Assembly: GCA_006937955.1 (NCBI GenBank)
Contig: SSNP01000005.1
Location: 6,198,109 to 6,262,108 of the forward strand
DNA from: Pachypanchax playfairii
Taxonomy: Eukaryota; Chordata; Actinopteri; Cyprinodontiformes; Aplocheilidae
DNA length: 64,000 nucleotides
Direction of reading: 5' to 3'
Shown here: in pieces, positions 42,605-54,756 of the stretch
How positions within the stretch are numbered: the first letter of the stretch is position 1
How the letters are laid out: every line of letters starts with the position of its first letter
Program-made: the position numbers and the translations under genes
The notes under the pieces: model-generated
The model's input: only the letters and a program-made list of their open reading frames with translations
What the model was told of the DNA's origin: nothing
The model's database searches: none

Positions 42605-44244
42605 TACGAACGTACACGGCCGTGATGCAGACAGCTGACTCATTACTCATCTACAGCAGCACAGCTCTGGGACTAAATCTGCTGAGTCATGGGAGGATTT
42701 GGGTTATTTAAAGGGGTTGTACTGGACTTTCTGTGATTCAACGTTAGTTTATTGGATATTTTTACTGCATCAGCTCAAACAAATTTGTAAGGAATAATTT
42801 CTGAATGAGTTTCTTTTTTAATGAATTTATTGAAACTTTAACTGATATTCAAATTTCCTTTTCTGTTTCAATGTCTAGTAAAACCAGTGATGGGTCAATT
42901 TAAATCCTGAAGTGTTTCTTCATATCATTTTATAAATAGAAGGAGTTTGTAAAATGAAGGATTGTGGAAGCTCCTCTGTGGTATTTGCCTGATCTGTGAC
43001 GGTCAAACCAAACCACATGTCCCTGTTTGTAATGAGACAGCAACCTCACCAGAGAAAGAAGGTATCTGGTGGTCACAGCCAAAGATAGCTCCAGCTCACT
43101 GAAGTGCCCCTCACACTCACACATTGTTCCGCGTCCAGCTGTGCCTTGTTCTTCTGTGGGCTGAGATGACGACAGAAACGAGTGTGGGGGTGGAAGGAGA
43201 GCGACTGATTCAGAGCCGTAACGCTCCTTCTGCGTGAGCATCTCACTGTGATGCCAATTTGCGAAGCCTGAGGTAAAAATATTCAGATTTGTTTTGATGT
43301 TTAAATATCCCTGTTGTTGTTTACATTGTTTTTGTTTGACTTATTCTAGGTTTTATCCCTGCCAGCTGCTGTGGAATGTGACAGCAGTCAGGCAGGGGGT
43401 CAAGATTTAAGGTTTGGTTGTTACTTTGCAGTTTTTTTTTTCTCTCAGGGCTGTTTGTTCAACGAAATCTGTCACTCATAAAGTTTCAGTTCTAACATGC
43501 CTTCAGCTCTTTGTGTCCTTTTAATATCAGAAGGTTTAACTATTTATTTGTGAGGCAACGCAAAGTCTACAGATTGTTTTTAATAATTATTCAGGTCATT
43601 GAATTCTATATCTGCCTCTTCCAGGTACTGCATCTTATCATAAACCCTGAACAGAGAACCGATATCCCAAGATGCAGTGGTGCAAGTGGGCTGGCAGCTG
43701 GAGGTCACACTCACCAAGACAGGTAGGAGGCGTGTCTTAAACTGCTCCAGAATAAAAGCAACAAGAGAGGTGGTGTGACGGAGAGTGACAGTCTAAAGGG
43801 CAGACTTTGTTTGAAGTGAAAGAATGAGGCAGATAGTGAAGGAGAGAAATTCATCAGGAAGAACGAGACTTTAGATGTTAATTACTAACATGTTCAGCAA
43901 GAAAATGGAGTAGAAACGGTGGAGACAGACTGAGCTGAGCCTTAGTTATGTTTGTTTAATAAGGTGTGTCGTTTTAACTTCTTACACTGGATTCAAATAA
44001 CTTGCAGAACGTTTTTGAGTTTTTTCAATGTATTTTTTACCAGAATGGAACATATTGGCTCAGGATCACATGCTTGATCAGCCGAAGTTCTTTTAAATCT
44101 TTTCTTTTTTTATGTCTCACAAGGATGTGACTGAAGATTATGTAAATAGTCTCGGTTGTATTGACAAAACTTGAAGGAAACCAGTTCTGCTGAGAAGAAA
44201 CACGGTTCTTTTCCACTGTGTTTCAACCTCAGTGTTTTTTCACT
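42605..44244. other. ccdc34-rab19 spacer, possible rab19 upstream exon
   Basis: Mostly non-coding. At 43671-43722, ATGCAGTGGTGCAAGTGG... runs open to CCAAGACAG and a GTAGG donor, in phase with the acceptor-like TATGCAG at 44245-44250. It could therefore be an alternative first coding exon of rab19 (start MQWCKWAG). No homology supports it. Confidence 0.3.
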
Positions 44245-45313
44245 ATGCAGTCTGATCCAGAGGTCGAGGATTCTTTCGACTTTCTTTTTAAAATCGTCCT
44301 GGTTGGAGATTCAGACGTTGGGAAGACCTGCATGGTGCAGCACTTCAAGTCTGGTGTTTTCATTGAGAAGCAACAGAACACCATCGGGGTTGACTTCACT
44401 GTCCGTACGCTGGATATCGATGGCAAGAAGGTGAAGGTATGTTTTTCTCTTTTTTTCCTCCCAAAATTTGCAGCAACATCACATTATACTGTCTAATTTG
44501 TACATGTATGAAATGCATCATTATTTCTAGGATCATTTATTCATATTTTCTCAGAAGAATCTGCAGCAAACTGCCTTGTTTGTTTGATAATTTCACAAAT
44601 TTTTTAAACTGACACTCAAGTTGAAGTTCTTTTCAAACGGAGAGTTCACAGAACGCCTGTTTCACCTGTAAACACTGGATCTTTCTTCACACGGTGTAAC
44701 TGGTTAACCCACAGGTGTGTTGTTTCAGATGCAGGTGTGGGACACTGCAGGACAGGAGCGCTTCCGCACCATAACACAGAGCTACTACCGCAGTGCCCAC
44801 GGAGCGATGGTGGCCTATGACATCAGCCGCCGCAGCACATTTGAATCTGTTTCCCACTGGATCCGGGAGGTGGAGCAGTACGGGGCTGCCAACGTGGTCG
44901 TGATACTTATCGGTATGTCATTTTAGAAACAGATATAAAACTTTTCAGGTGGAGTTCTGTGATGCTTTTTTTTTTACCCTTCAGAATAAGCAGAACAATT
45001 CATTGCTGCATCTTTTTTCACCATCTGACATCCTACAGGTAATAAATCTGACCTCCACCCTCAGAGGCAGGTGTTGTTCGAGGATGCGTGCACTCTGGCT
45101 GAAAAGAACGGACTTCTTGCTGCTCTGGAAACATCAGCCAAAGAGGCTCAGAACATCGAGGCTGCCTTCATCCTCATGGCCCGGGAACTGTTAGCACGTA
45201 ACGGCATGAGCATCCCAGACCAGACCTCTCCGTGCTCATCGCAGTTCATGCTGAGTGACAACTGTCAGCCGATTTATGGCAGTTTGCCTTCAAATAAAAA
45301 GTGTGAGTGTTGA
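44245..45313 (+). CDS. rab19: small GTPase Rab19
   Basis: Exons 44245-44436, 44729-44912 and 45039-45313 encode 216 aa. Rab19 is a Golgi and vesicle-associated GTPase linked to cortical clearing during ciliogenesis. The nucleotide-binding boxes are intact: P-loop GDSDVGKT, switch I QQNTIGVDFT, DTAGQERFRT, NKSD and ETSAK. SYYRSAHGAMVAYD, FEDACTLAEKNGLLAALETSAKE and AARELLARN-like sequence favour Rab19 over Rab43. The C-terminus CEC is the CXC geranylgeranylation motif. The ATG used (MQSDPEVED) overlaps a sequence that also looks like a splice acceptor (TTTTTTCACTATGCAG), so the true N-terminus could come from an upstream exon. An AATAAA at 45495-45500 is a good end signal. Confidence 0.94.
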
Positions 45314-46374
45314 AGAGACTGAAGGAGGTTCAATCATCCTTCATTTAACTGTTCCATGTATATGTTTGTCCACCTGGGGAGGGATTTTCAGGATAAAATG
45401 TGCAAGTTTCACTGTGCCACAAAGTTTTTATATTTAGGAGATTTGGTTTCAAATTGATCATTAAATATATTTTGTAATATTAGCTGTTGATTATAATAAA
45501 CTTTTACTACTAACATCACAGTAAACATCGCGTTTTCTCCAACTCTCTGTGTGTTTCATCTTTAATAGTTTCTTTTACAAAGCTTTGCTTTTACAGTACA
45601 TCGTCTGAGTTCCGCAGCTTCAACCTGGACTTTCAGTCACATCCCTCACCTGTTGGTTACACACTTTATTATAATCTGTAAACCTTTACTGGTGCAGCAG
45701 TTATTAAAATCTAGTGCAGACATTTACAATTAATAGTATGTCTAAAACTTCATAAAAAAATAGCACTTTTTAAATTGACACTCTTTGAGTGCAATTTTCT
45801 CAATTAAAAGCATAAAAAAATACAATTAAATTTGTGATAGCACTGTTTAAGGACGACACTGAACAGCTTCATCTCATGAGCAGTTGGATTTTTCGGAGGA
45901 CCTGGTGACGCACAAGCTTCCTAAATAAAATTCCTCTTCAGAATCACTTTGTGTCACAGAAATATTTATGCCACTGTGGATCTCGACATCCGTTAATTAT
46001 CATGCTTAAGCTTAAGATGCACAACAACTATAAGTCTGAATGCAGTAACTAAACTAATGTTTAATGTTATTAAATTCTTAAGCTGTAAAAAAACTTAAAA
46101 AAGCTGATATTATTAGTGCAAAGAAGGAAAAAGGTTTCCATTATGAGTCATTGACTTGTTTTATGTATAAAAACTTGAAAACTTAAAATATTCTGGCACA
46201 TCATGCCTGACTGACTTAATCTGTAACGTTTTTGGCGTTATAACTGCACGTCTGCTTATCCCATCACAGTCACACCCAGTTCAGTGACGTTAAACCTCAG
46301 AAAACCTCCATTACGACCTGTTACGGGTTAAACCAGAAACCTGAAGGGAGTTTGTGAGGCTCTTGTTTCTTCTG
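45314..46374. other. convergent 3' ends of rab19 and hdhd5
   Basis: About 1 kb of AT-rich sequence. A rab19 poly(A) signal lies at 45495-45500. No coding signal or clear repeat. Confidence 0.45.
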
Positions 46375-48565
46375 CTACTCCAGAGGCCACCCTTCTTGCT
46401 GGAACACCAGCTCCACTGCCTCTTTTACATCATCTACCACAAACGATGGCTGGGTGAGGGTCGGGTCGAAGCGGAAGTCCCTGTGTCCGTGGAAGATGCG
46501 CTGCTCGGTGAGCGTTTGGGCTGGATCTGACGGCAGCTCCTCGTCTCTACTGTAGACTCCTGTGCACACCAGGATGGAGCTGCACCCCTCAGGGAGGTCC
46601 TCCTCTGACCCATACACACCTGCTGCTCCACCAAGTTCAGCTGATGTTTTTTTAGGGCCATCATCAACAGCTTCTGTGGTGTGATCCAAACCACCTCCGC
46701 TGATCTTAGCCTGCATTTTGGCTTTGGTATGATGAGAGGTTTGAAGGTAGCGATTGTACAGGTTGGCCCCATAAATGTCAGCCATGGGGTTATCACTAAA
46801 AAAAAACAACAAAAAGATGAGCTTCTTCTACAAGATGAGGCAGTTACATCATCACAACTTTAAACTAAATCACTCACCCTATGGCATACAGCCTCTTAAC
46901 AGGTGTGGTCCATCCGAGACTCTCGGCCTGCCGTCTAATCAGCAGCTCAGCGTAGTTATAAGTCACCACACTCGGTTTGCCGATCAGAGCCTCGTACTTC
47001 AGGTCGTAGCCTGTGACCTTCTTGTACAAGTTCTCCAAGCACACCAGGAACATACCATGACCAAACCTGCAGCATGTGGAACACACAGCATTAAAACACA
47101 CCCCTAATGTGTAAAAATTAAGATTTTCATAGAGTTGTAGTCTGCATGAACCTTGGATTCTTTGCCTCTGCCATCCACAGCAGGTCCATGTTACAAGCCA
47201 GGACCGGGATGTGAGGATACTGTGCTGAACGCCAGGTTTCTCCTGGGTTTCCATTAGTTAGGAGGACATCGATGATGAGCTGGAGGTTGGTCTCCCATCT
47301 GACTGGCTCGCCAAATAAGACAACAGCTGCAGAAAATAAAGAAACATACTGTAAACTTTATTCTAAATGTTCATTGTCATGATTATTAAAGGTATTTCTG
47401 TTTGAGGAAACATACCGTCTATTGACTGTAAGTCTTTAGGGGGTGGAATCTGTAAGACATTTTAAAATATTTGTGTTTAACTCTACAGTAAAACAGAAAC
47501 AGACTTCAGCATCTACAGTACTTACTGTGTCTTTAGGTCTTCTGTCATGATCCACAACATCTAAGACAGGGTATGCTTCTCTGAGCGTATCTATAGTAAC
47601 CACGTTCTCAAAGCCCAGGCTGGGATTTAACGGGTTAAAGCAAACAATAGGTCATTCTACACAAATCTCTAATCAGAAGAAGGGCTATATGATGAACCTC
47701 ACTGACACGGCTGCGCGGAAAAGGGCAACGTTGGGTACAAAGATTAAAAACTGATAACAAACTGGAGCAAAAGCCCACTGAATAAATAGATTCTGCTCAG
47801 GCAGGATCGGGTCAACAGGGCGAGTACAGACACCAGGGTCTGTTAATAAGCAGGATACTTATGAGCGACTTCCACAACAGGACCCTGTCCGGACACCAGG
47901 ACGCACATTTTGTGGAACTGAGTAAATATTCGCAGGGGACTGTGAGACAACATCACCTGGTCGGGAGACACCTGAAACAAAAGCAGAACAAATGACTGAT
48001 GTCACAGGAAATAACAGCAAAGCGTGTAAATAACCAGGTGATCAGTTTACCTCCACCTCAAGCAGCTGAGACAAATGCTCGGCTTTGGTCTGCCTCATGC
48101 AGTTTCCTGCATTTGTGACAAACACCACAGGGACCTTGTACTTCCCGTTGTGGTCCACCAGATTTCTGAAGCACTGCTTGGCTGCAGGGATGGGGGTTCC
48201 ACCTCGGACCAAGACCCCATCAATGTCAAAGAGGAGCCCAAAAGAGCTGGAGCCCTGAGCAGGGAGCTGGACCAGAGAGGAAGCGTGTTCATTAACTTTT
48301 AAACAAGGACTAAATCTGTTCTGACTCTGATCTCATCATGCTGGACTCAGTCAGACCCTGTTCTCAGTGAAACAGTGTCACTTTGATGCGTTCAGTTTCA
48401 GCACAATGTTTCTGATCTTCTCTAATACTGAACAAACTCACGGTCACTTACATGGCTGTAGTTTCTTGAGATGGAAGACGTGTTTGCTCGCTTGGCTGAT
48501 CCCTCGCAGCTCCATTTCAGCAGCTGCCAGCAACTTTTAAAATACTTTCGTCTGTGCAGCATCAT
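46375..48565 (-). CDS. hdhd5: haloacid dehalogenase-like hydrolase domain-containing protein 5
   Basis: HDHD5 (formerly CECR5) is a mitochondrial HAD-superfamily hydrolase of unknown substrate. Eight minus-strand exons (48565-48452, 48266-48051, 47971-47859, 47619-47526, 47449-47416, 47326-47152, 47066-46878 and 46795-46375) give 451 aa. The first exon encodes a basic, Ser/Trp-rich leader suited to mitochondrial import. HAD motif I is FGLLFDIDGVLVRGG (nucleophile Asp in DxDG), and motif II is VPVVFVTNAGN. Conserved later segments are QVMLSHSPLRIF, LVSGQGPVVE, PVLACNMDLLWMAEAK, PRFGHGMFLVCLENLYKKVTG, GKPSVVTYNYAE and the motif IV acid in YAIGDNPMADIYGANLYNRYLQ, then HGHRDFRF and VFQQEGWPLE. 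All catalytic acids appear intact. The exon 6 donor (CAAG then GTTCAT) is weak but keeps homology. Confidence 0.94.
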
Positions 48566-50481
48566 GTTTACAGGCCGTGCGGCCGCGTGAGCTTCGAGCT
48601 AACTCCAGCTGCTCGCTTCATAAAAGACTCATATCACCTCCAGCAAGTCCGAATCAGTCCTCGCTCCGGGTTATCTCATGCTTGTCAAGTCCCCCGGCAC
48701 AAAGTAGCACTAGCGGCTAATGACAGAACGGAGCGCGTGCGTAGAGAAGCTAACGGAACAGGGTGACGTCACGTTTTACCACACCGGAAACACGTGCGCA
48801 CGTGTATCATTTTTTTAGTGGAAATGAAACTGATCTTCTTGAAGTTACTGCGAAGTTCTGGAAAAAATAATATTCCTAAAGGAAACGTCACGAAGCACGT
48901 TAAGTTGTTTTTCAACCCTTTAACGGATTGTCATGACGTCATAGCAAGTTTGGATCTGTCAACGCACCAGATGAGGGATCTGCAACCTTAAGAGCCATGA
49001 ATGACTCTTTCAGTTAGTTTATTATAAGTGGCGTGAAAAATTTCACGTCACTCATAATAAACGTAATTTATAAAGAGGCAGTTTGACCCTTGAAATGAAG
49101 ATAAAACTATTTATACAACAAGTCACCTGCTTATAGTCAAAGTATGAAATTTCACCTTTATGTTTATAAAAACAAACATAAACATCAGATTATTCATCAT
49201 GCTGCAGGAGATAAAGACCAGACCCCACCAAGATCCTGCAGGAACAAGCTGTTACATAAGATGTTTGGAAGGATGTAGTTTGGTCTTTTATTACTTAAAT
49301 GTCCACAAAAGGAAACAAGTTTGACTTTGTTAAAATGTTTCAGGTCTTTTATCAGAGGCAGTTTGTTTCTGTTATATTCACTGTTTAATACAACAGTTTT
49401 TCATTTTAAGAAGTCAATAGATATACAAAATTATTTGCTGTTTTCAGTGTAATTTGTCTCCCGTCTGATGTAACATGTTGGTTTGTGGCACATCAGGAGA
49501 GTCTGACTGCAGGTCAAAGTTCAACTGATTGCTGCCTTTTACAGACATTTCAGTGAAACTTAAGTTGTGTTTGTTCAGTTCTGGTTCTGGAATCAGTCAC
49601 ACAGACAGAACAACCTATTTGCAGTATTAGTGTCATTGTGCTGCGGAGATTGGTAAAAGAAAAAAAAACAGCTAAAATGATACATTTCCTGTTAATACTC
49701 AGGTTCATATTGTTCAAAGTTACAAGGAGCCACTTTAGATGGTCTTAAGAGCCACATTTGGCACCAGAGCGGAAGGTTAAGACAATGAGCTGATAATCCC
49801 ACCCACTCAGGTGTACACAATAACGTTTTATCATGAAATAACTTACAACTAGATTAACTGAGTACTTACATATAACAGCAACATCAAAACTGAATCAAAA
49901 AGACTCAAACCCAGAAAAAATAAACCTGGAGGTGTATTAGAACAATGTCCTAGTTATACTCGAACCATCCACAAGAGGGCGCTCGCTTTGACTTCAACTT
50001 CCAGGGTCTATTTTTTTGTGTATGCTGACGATGAGGGGGATAAAACATCTTACTAAGCAGATGAACATTAGCCACTTACAAATTCACGTAGACTCTCAGA
50101 CATCAGGACACGTTACTACAAAAGGTTTTTGGGAAAATACTTTTTAACCATAATGACACTGACAGGCAAACCAATTAAGTGTACTGGTACCCCAAATTAG
50201 CAGCAGTTGCTATTTTTTAGTAACACATTTATTTTACTTGTAAATTACTGAGTTAATGTCATTTAACATTTAAACCTGAAGTTTGGGCTAAAGAAATAAA
50301 GATTAGTTTTACATCTGACTGATTTTATCAATAAAACAAAACATTTCACATTAAGATTAAAAATATAGTAACCACTAATTTTATTGGTTTAAATCATAAA
50401 ATAATAATAAGAATACATTTAGGTAATATACAGGAAAACAAACATACTGGAAAGAATTCAAGTAAAGATCTGAATATGCAT
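48566..50481. other. hdhd5-ccdc77 intergenic region with repeat remnants
   Basis: It contains the GC-richer hdhd5 promoter (48570-48800). From 48965, sequence such as GGGATCTGCAACCTTAAGAGCC and, near 49725-49775, AGAGCCAC...TTAAGAGCCACATTTGG resembles ends of hAT-type elements (weakly supported). A striking palindrome lies at 49020. The rest is AT-rich with nothing recognised. Confidence 0.4.
49020..49064. repeat. near-perfect 20-bp-arm palindrome
   Basis: TTATTATAAGTGGCGTGAAA is followed after 2-3 bases by TTTCACGTCACTCATAATAA. The arms pair at about 18 of 20 positions. Confidence 0.8.
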
Positions 50482-53400
50482 TCAGCTAAATCTAAGCTCG
50501 TTTTCCAGTCCATAGATTTTAGCCTTCAGAGCCATCAGCTCATTCTGAACCTTCTTTGTTCTGGAACTTGTCTGTCGTACTTCATGCAGAATGGCCAAAT
50601 CTTGATTGGGTCCAACATTCAAGGTGACCTGAAGAAAAAAATGTCTCTGAGTAACTGTTTACATTTGTTTAGCATTTAAAACAGGACAATCCAAAGTTTG
50701 TTTACCTTGAGAAGCTGTTTTTCTACATCTTTGAGTTTTTGTCTGAGGTGTTTCAGGTCCGTCTTGAAACCCTCCACCTCCATGGCTCGTCTCTTCTCCA
50801 AAGCCTCGTAGCGCTGAGTCATCATCTGGAGACGCTTGGCCATTTTGTCTGAGCGCTCCTGCGCTCAAAGGTAAATTTATCAAAAACAATGAATGTTTTC
50901 ATGAGTTAGATGAAAATCAAAGTACCAAACCTTGAATATTTCTCTGCCCACGTCTCCTTCCTCCCTGATCTGGGACAGTTCTGTCTCCAGAGTGATACAC
51001 TGCTCTCTGTACATCTCTGCCAGACGGTGAGCTTGTTTCAGATCCTCCTGCAGGGCCTGTAAAAACAACCAAAAACAGAGGATAGAGCTGGCTCTGGTGT
51101 TCTTGGTGCCATAGGTGGGATTATTTTTTGCTGCTTGTACCTCGCAATTAAGGTAATCTAACACCTTTACATTTCCTCCTCTTTTCTTAATTTTCTGAAA
51201 GCCGCTCCTGAGGGCTTGACGGGTTCTTTTCATAATGAAAATATCTTGTTTACTTCTGCCAAAGCTATTTGCAACCTGCCCACTGCTAATTTCTCCCCCT
51301 CCACGGAGCTGCAGGATGTGTTTAGGGTAAGAGAAATTAAATGGGAAATTGTTATTTTCTGCATTTATTATTTTATTATATTCTAGTTAGAAAAACGAAG
51401 GGACGTCAGGTTGACAAGTAAACTGTATATTATATTTTTTAATGGGTTTGCAGTGGCGGTTCCTCCAGCAGGGGGCGCTCAAGTAACTGCCTAGCCCACC
51501 TATGTAAAGAGCTGCTGTGCTTGAGGGCTCTAATAAACAAACAGTTACCTTTAGCTCCTCCTTGTGAGGCTGCTCTGACTGAGGCCGAGGGAGGAGAGGG
51601 GCTGTTCTGCTGCTGGTGGGCTGCCACGTTCTTCCCAGCTCGGTGCCGCTGGACCCGGCTTTTATCAGGCGGTTGTGGCAAGAGTCTAATTCTCTCAGCA
51701 GCCGATCCTTTTCCACCATCCAGCTTTTCTCATGAGCCCGAGAGTCAAATTTTAGCTGCAAGAAATCTCTGGTGCTCTCGTGCAACAAGTTCCGAGTTTG
51801 CAGCAGCCTGACAAATCAAAGGAGATTAAAAGCATCGAGAACATTTTAAAACACTTTGGGTCAAAACATTAGATAAATAAAATGACTTAAAGCCTGTTGT
51901 ACTTTTCAGTCAAAGCTGTAATGCGTTCCTGGTCTCTCTGCCGTTGAGCCTGAGATTCCTCAGTTTTAATCCTTCGATCCTCGAGCAGAGCTTCCACCTG
52001 CTCTTTGGACAGACGAGTCTGTTCCTCCATCTGCGCCTGCAGAGCCTCCACCTTAAAACATGATCCACACATTAAAAACATCAACAGAACTGTTTTAAAT
52101 CAGACCCACAAAGCAAAGAAGAAGAAAGTGTAGTTTTCTTTATATGAGATGATGAAGGTTGAGTCCTACCTGTAGCAACAACGTCTGGTTTTCATCCTTG
52201 TACTGTTCCAAACTTTCTTTATTTGTTGATTTTGTTCTCCTAGTGGTCTCTGTTAAGATGTTAGATTAAAAATATATGTTTTTATTTTGAAAAATTTTTT
52301 AAGAGAAAGTAGTTGAATTCAAACCTTTTGTGGGGGGAGCTGGTCTTAATTTTGTTGGTCTGAGACTGAGATGTTCTTCTAATCTGGACTCAGGGCGTCG
52401 CTGAGTAATAGTAACCTGAAATTACATGAATTATATGTGTTTTAAAACACCATCCATGAAGTAAAACAACATTAAAACCCCTTCAAAATTCAGTTTATAA
52501 TAAATTACTACAATTTACTTGTTCTAGAATTTAAAAGTAGCACTTAAATATATGAATTATAGGGACATTTTAGACAGAATCGATGTCTCGAAAACCTGTA
52601 CGGGTGCCACCTTGAGGCCAAAGCCTATGAAAATTATAATTATGTCAGTTTATTTTATATCCAGAGATTGAAACAGTTTATCAACTGATTTGTACGACAA
52701 CTGTAATATTAGAGATATCACAGACGTAGAGTCACAGGTAACATCAGAAAAGCAAAAATATATTCTGTCGGATTAAATGCTGAGAAAAACGTCTTCAACG
52801 GAGAAAAGACGCACCTTGTGAGGAGGCTCCTGATGAAAATACGTGACCTCTCCTGTGTCAGGTCCAACAAGCGTGAGGAGGCGTTGGATTTTCTTCCTGT
52901 CCTCCAACTCTCTGAGACAATTATTAGATGGTTAAATAGTTAAAAAAAATACCAAAAAATCAGCTGTACTTGTAAATGATCATCTTTGCCTCAATGTTTG
53001 ATAATCTTCATAAAAACTATCAGGAAAATCTGTTTACCAAATGACATCAATCAAATGTCACTGGGTTTAAAAAACTGCTTAACCGTTCCAAAAATTCATC
53101 TGGAATCAACGCCACATTGACTCATCGTAAAAAAAAAACACAAAGCACAGGTGGAACTGAGTAAAAAGTATAATAGGTACGACAAAGATGTTTTCAACCT
53201 GCATGATGCTCCCACCTGATCTTTAGTCTGTCATTTTCTGCGTAAAGCCGAAGAGACTGCTCTCTCTCTTGGAACAGGTAAACCTGCATGTCACTCAGAG
53301 CATTTTGAAGCTCTGCAATCTCTCCTTCACGCTGTCTTAAATCCCACTGCAGCTTGTGCTGGGGGGGGGGGGGCATGGACACAGAAGATTATTTTGGAGA

Positions 53401-53819
53401 CTTAATTAACTTACACAACTGGAAATCACTCACACAGACTCGTTGCCCACCTGGTCTTCTGTAACGCCTCGATATTTTTCTAGCATCTGCAACAAATCCT
53501 CGTGTTCACTGTCGTACTGAGCGATCTTCTGTCTGTAGAACTCCAGCAGCTCCCTGGAAGGACGAAGGTACGCCAGACGCTCCTGGATCGGAGGCAGAGG
53601 TGAGTCATGTTCCTGACCTGGAGAACAAATATTGGATCTGTGGGAAGAAAAAATACTTTAGTCTTATTTAGAAGAGGATTCTGCACACAACCTGATGAAC
53701 TTCCAAACACTTTAATATCTGTAGAATCAGGAACATTTTACAGTGTGACTGTATGTCTTCATATAGTTAACTGAACGTTGTTACCTGTGTGGTGTTGCAT
53801 ACTTTGTTGGAGATCCCAT
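50482..53819 (-). CDS. ccdc77: coiled-coil domain-containing protein 77 (centrosomal)
   Basis: Eleven minus-strand exons (53819-53785, 53637-53451, 53358-53216, 52911-52815, 52415-52325, 52249-52170, 52051-51903, 51807-51549, 51056-50931, 50858-50706 and 50628-50482) join in phase to 488 aa, the same length as recalled for human CCDC77. Matches include RLAYLRPSRELLEFY, LRQREGEIAELQNALSDMQV, LFQEREQSLRLYAENDRLK, VGPDTGEVTYFHQEPPHK, VEALQAQMEEQTRLSKEQ, ESTRDFLQLKF, EMYREQCITLE, MTQRYEALEKRRAMEVEGF and KAKIYGLENEL. The protein is almost wholly coiled coil; the human one localises to centrosomes. The start ATG (MGSPTKY) follows an in-frame stop. The acceptor of exon 3 lies after 13 consecutive C residues. 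At exon 7 the donor GTACAA, not a downstream GC site, restores perfect alignment. Confidence 0.93.
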
Positions 53820-54756
53820 TCCAGATCAAAACTCTGAGGAGAAGAAAAAAATATGCGTTCTAATGACACATATGTCTGTAATTTCCTTCAACTAATTCAG
53901 ATATATTCATTTTACAAAGTTGTAACCGGAGAGATGAACACGTAAACATGTTATACTTACAGGGAGATCTGAGACTCCTTAAAACACGTTTCAAGTGTTT
54001 TGAAATGATTATTTTGATAAACCGGCAAACCTGACTAAAATAAAATACAATTGTTAGAAAACAAACGTACAAAAAGAAGAAGTTCGTCATGGATACAAAG
54101 AAAAAGTCTGTGGGTTGCAGCACATCCATTGGTACTTCGTTTACGTATTAAATATAATATTAATTTAACATACCAGTAAATGTGTTTCCAGCTGTTTGGT
54201 CGACAAAAAACAATAGAGTTGAGCTGATTTTAAAATTTCGTATATTTCCGCCTGTTCGTGATAAACTGCACACAGGAAGTGAAGACTGACACCTAGCGGC
54301 GGGATGTTCGAATGTACAATACTTTTTGTTTTATACATTGTTTTATAAAACAAAAACACAAAATTGTTATAATTTGTATTGATGATATATGATTAAAAGT
54401 GCGTCTAGAGCAAAATTTAGTGAAATCGGATCATTAAATCCAAAAACGTCGATGTTTTGGTAAAGTTTTTGAAAAATTTACGTTTCACGCTTAAACTTTC
54501 AAAATAAAAGTTAAAACCAAATGAATAGTTGGGTAATTATATGCAATGTACATATATACTTTATGTCATAGATAAAATATAACACTATTTATGACGTAAA
54601 ATACAATATTAGCATAAAATACGAACATAATAATTATTATAAAACACTTACCGGAAATGTCTGTTTCGTCTAACTTGACTTCACTGACCGGGTTGAGTCT
54701 CGCCAAACTTACCGGACACCGGGGATCTAACGTCGGACCGTTTTCTACTCTAAACG
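53820..54756. promoter_or_regulatory. head-to-head region of ccdc77 and ush1c
   Basis: The divergent start codons are 937 bp apart. Non-coding 5' exons of ccdc77 presumably lie here, since the first coding exon is preceded by a CTCCTCAG acceptor. CACAGGAAGTGAAG near 54272 is an ETS-like site, and the last 100 bp before the ush1c ATG are GC-richer. Confidence 0.45.

Noticed and set aside
48075..48302. Plus-strand ORF antisense to hdhd5 exon 2
   Set aside because: It is a shadow of the conserved HAD motif exon on the minus strand.
51885..51903. GC-AG intron after KYNR in ccdc77
   Set aside because: A normal GTACAA donor nine bases earlier gives an exact residue-for-residue alignment with the human protein.
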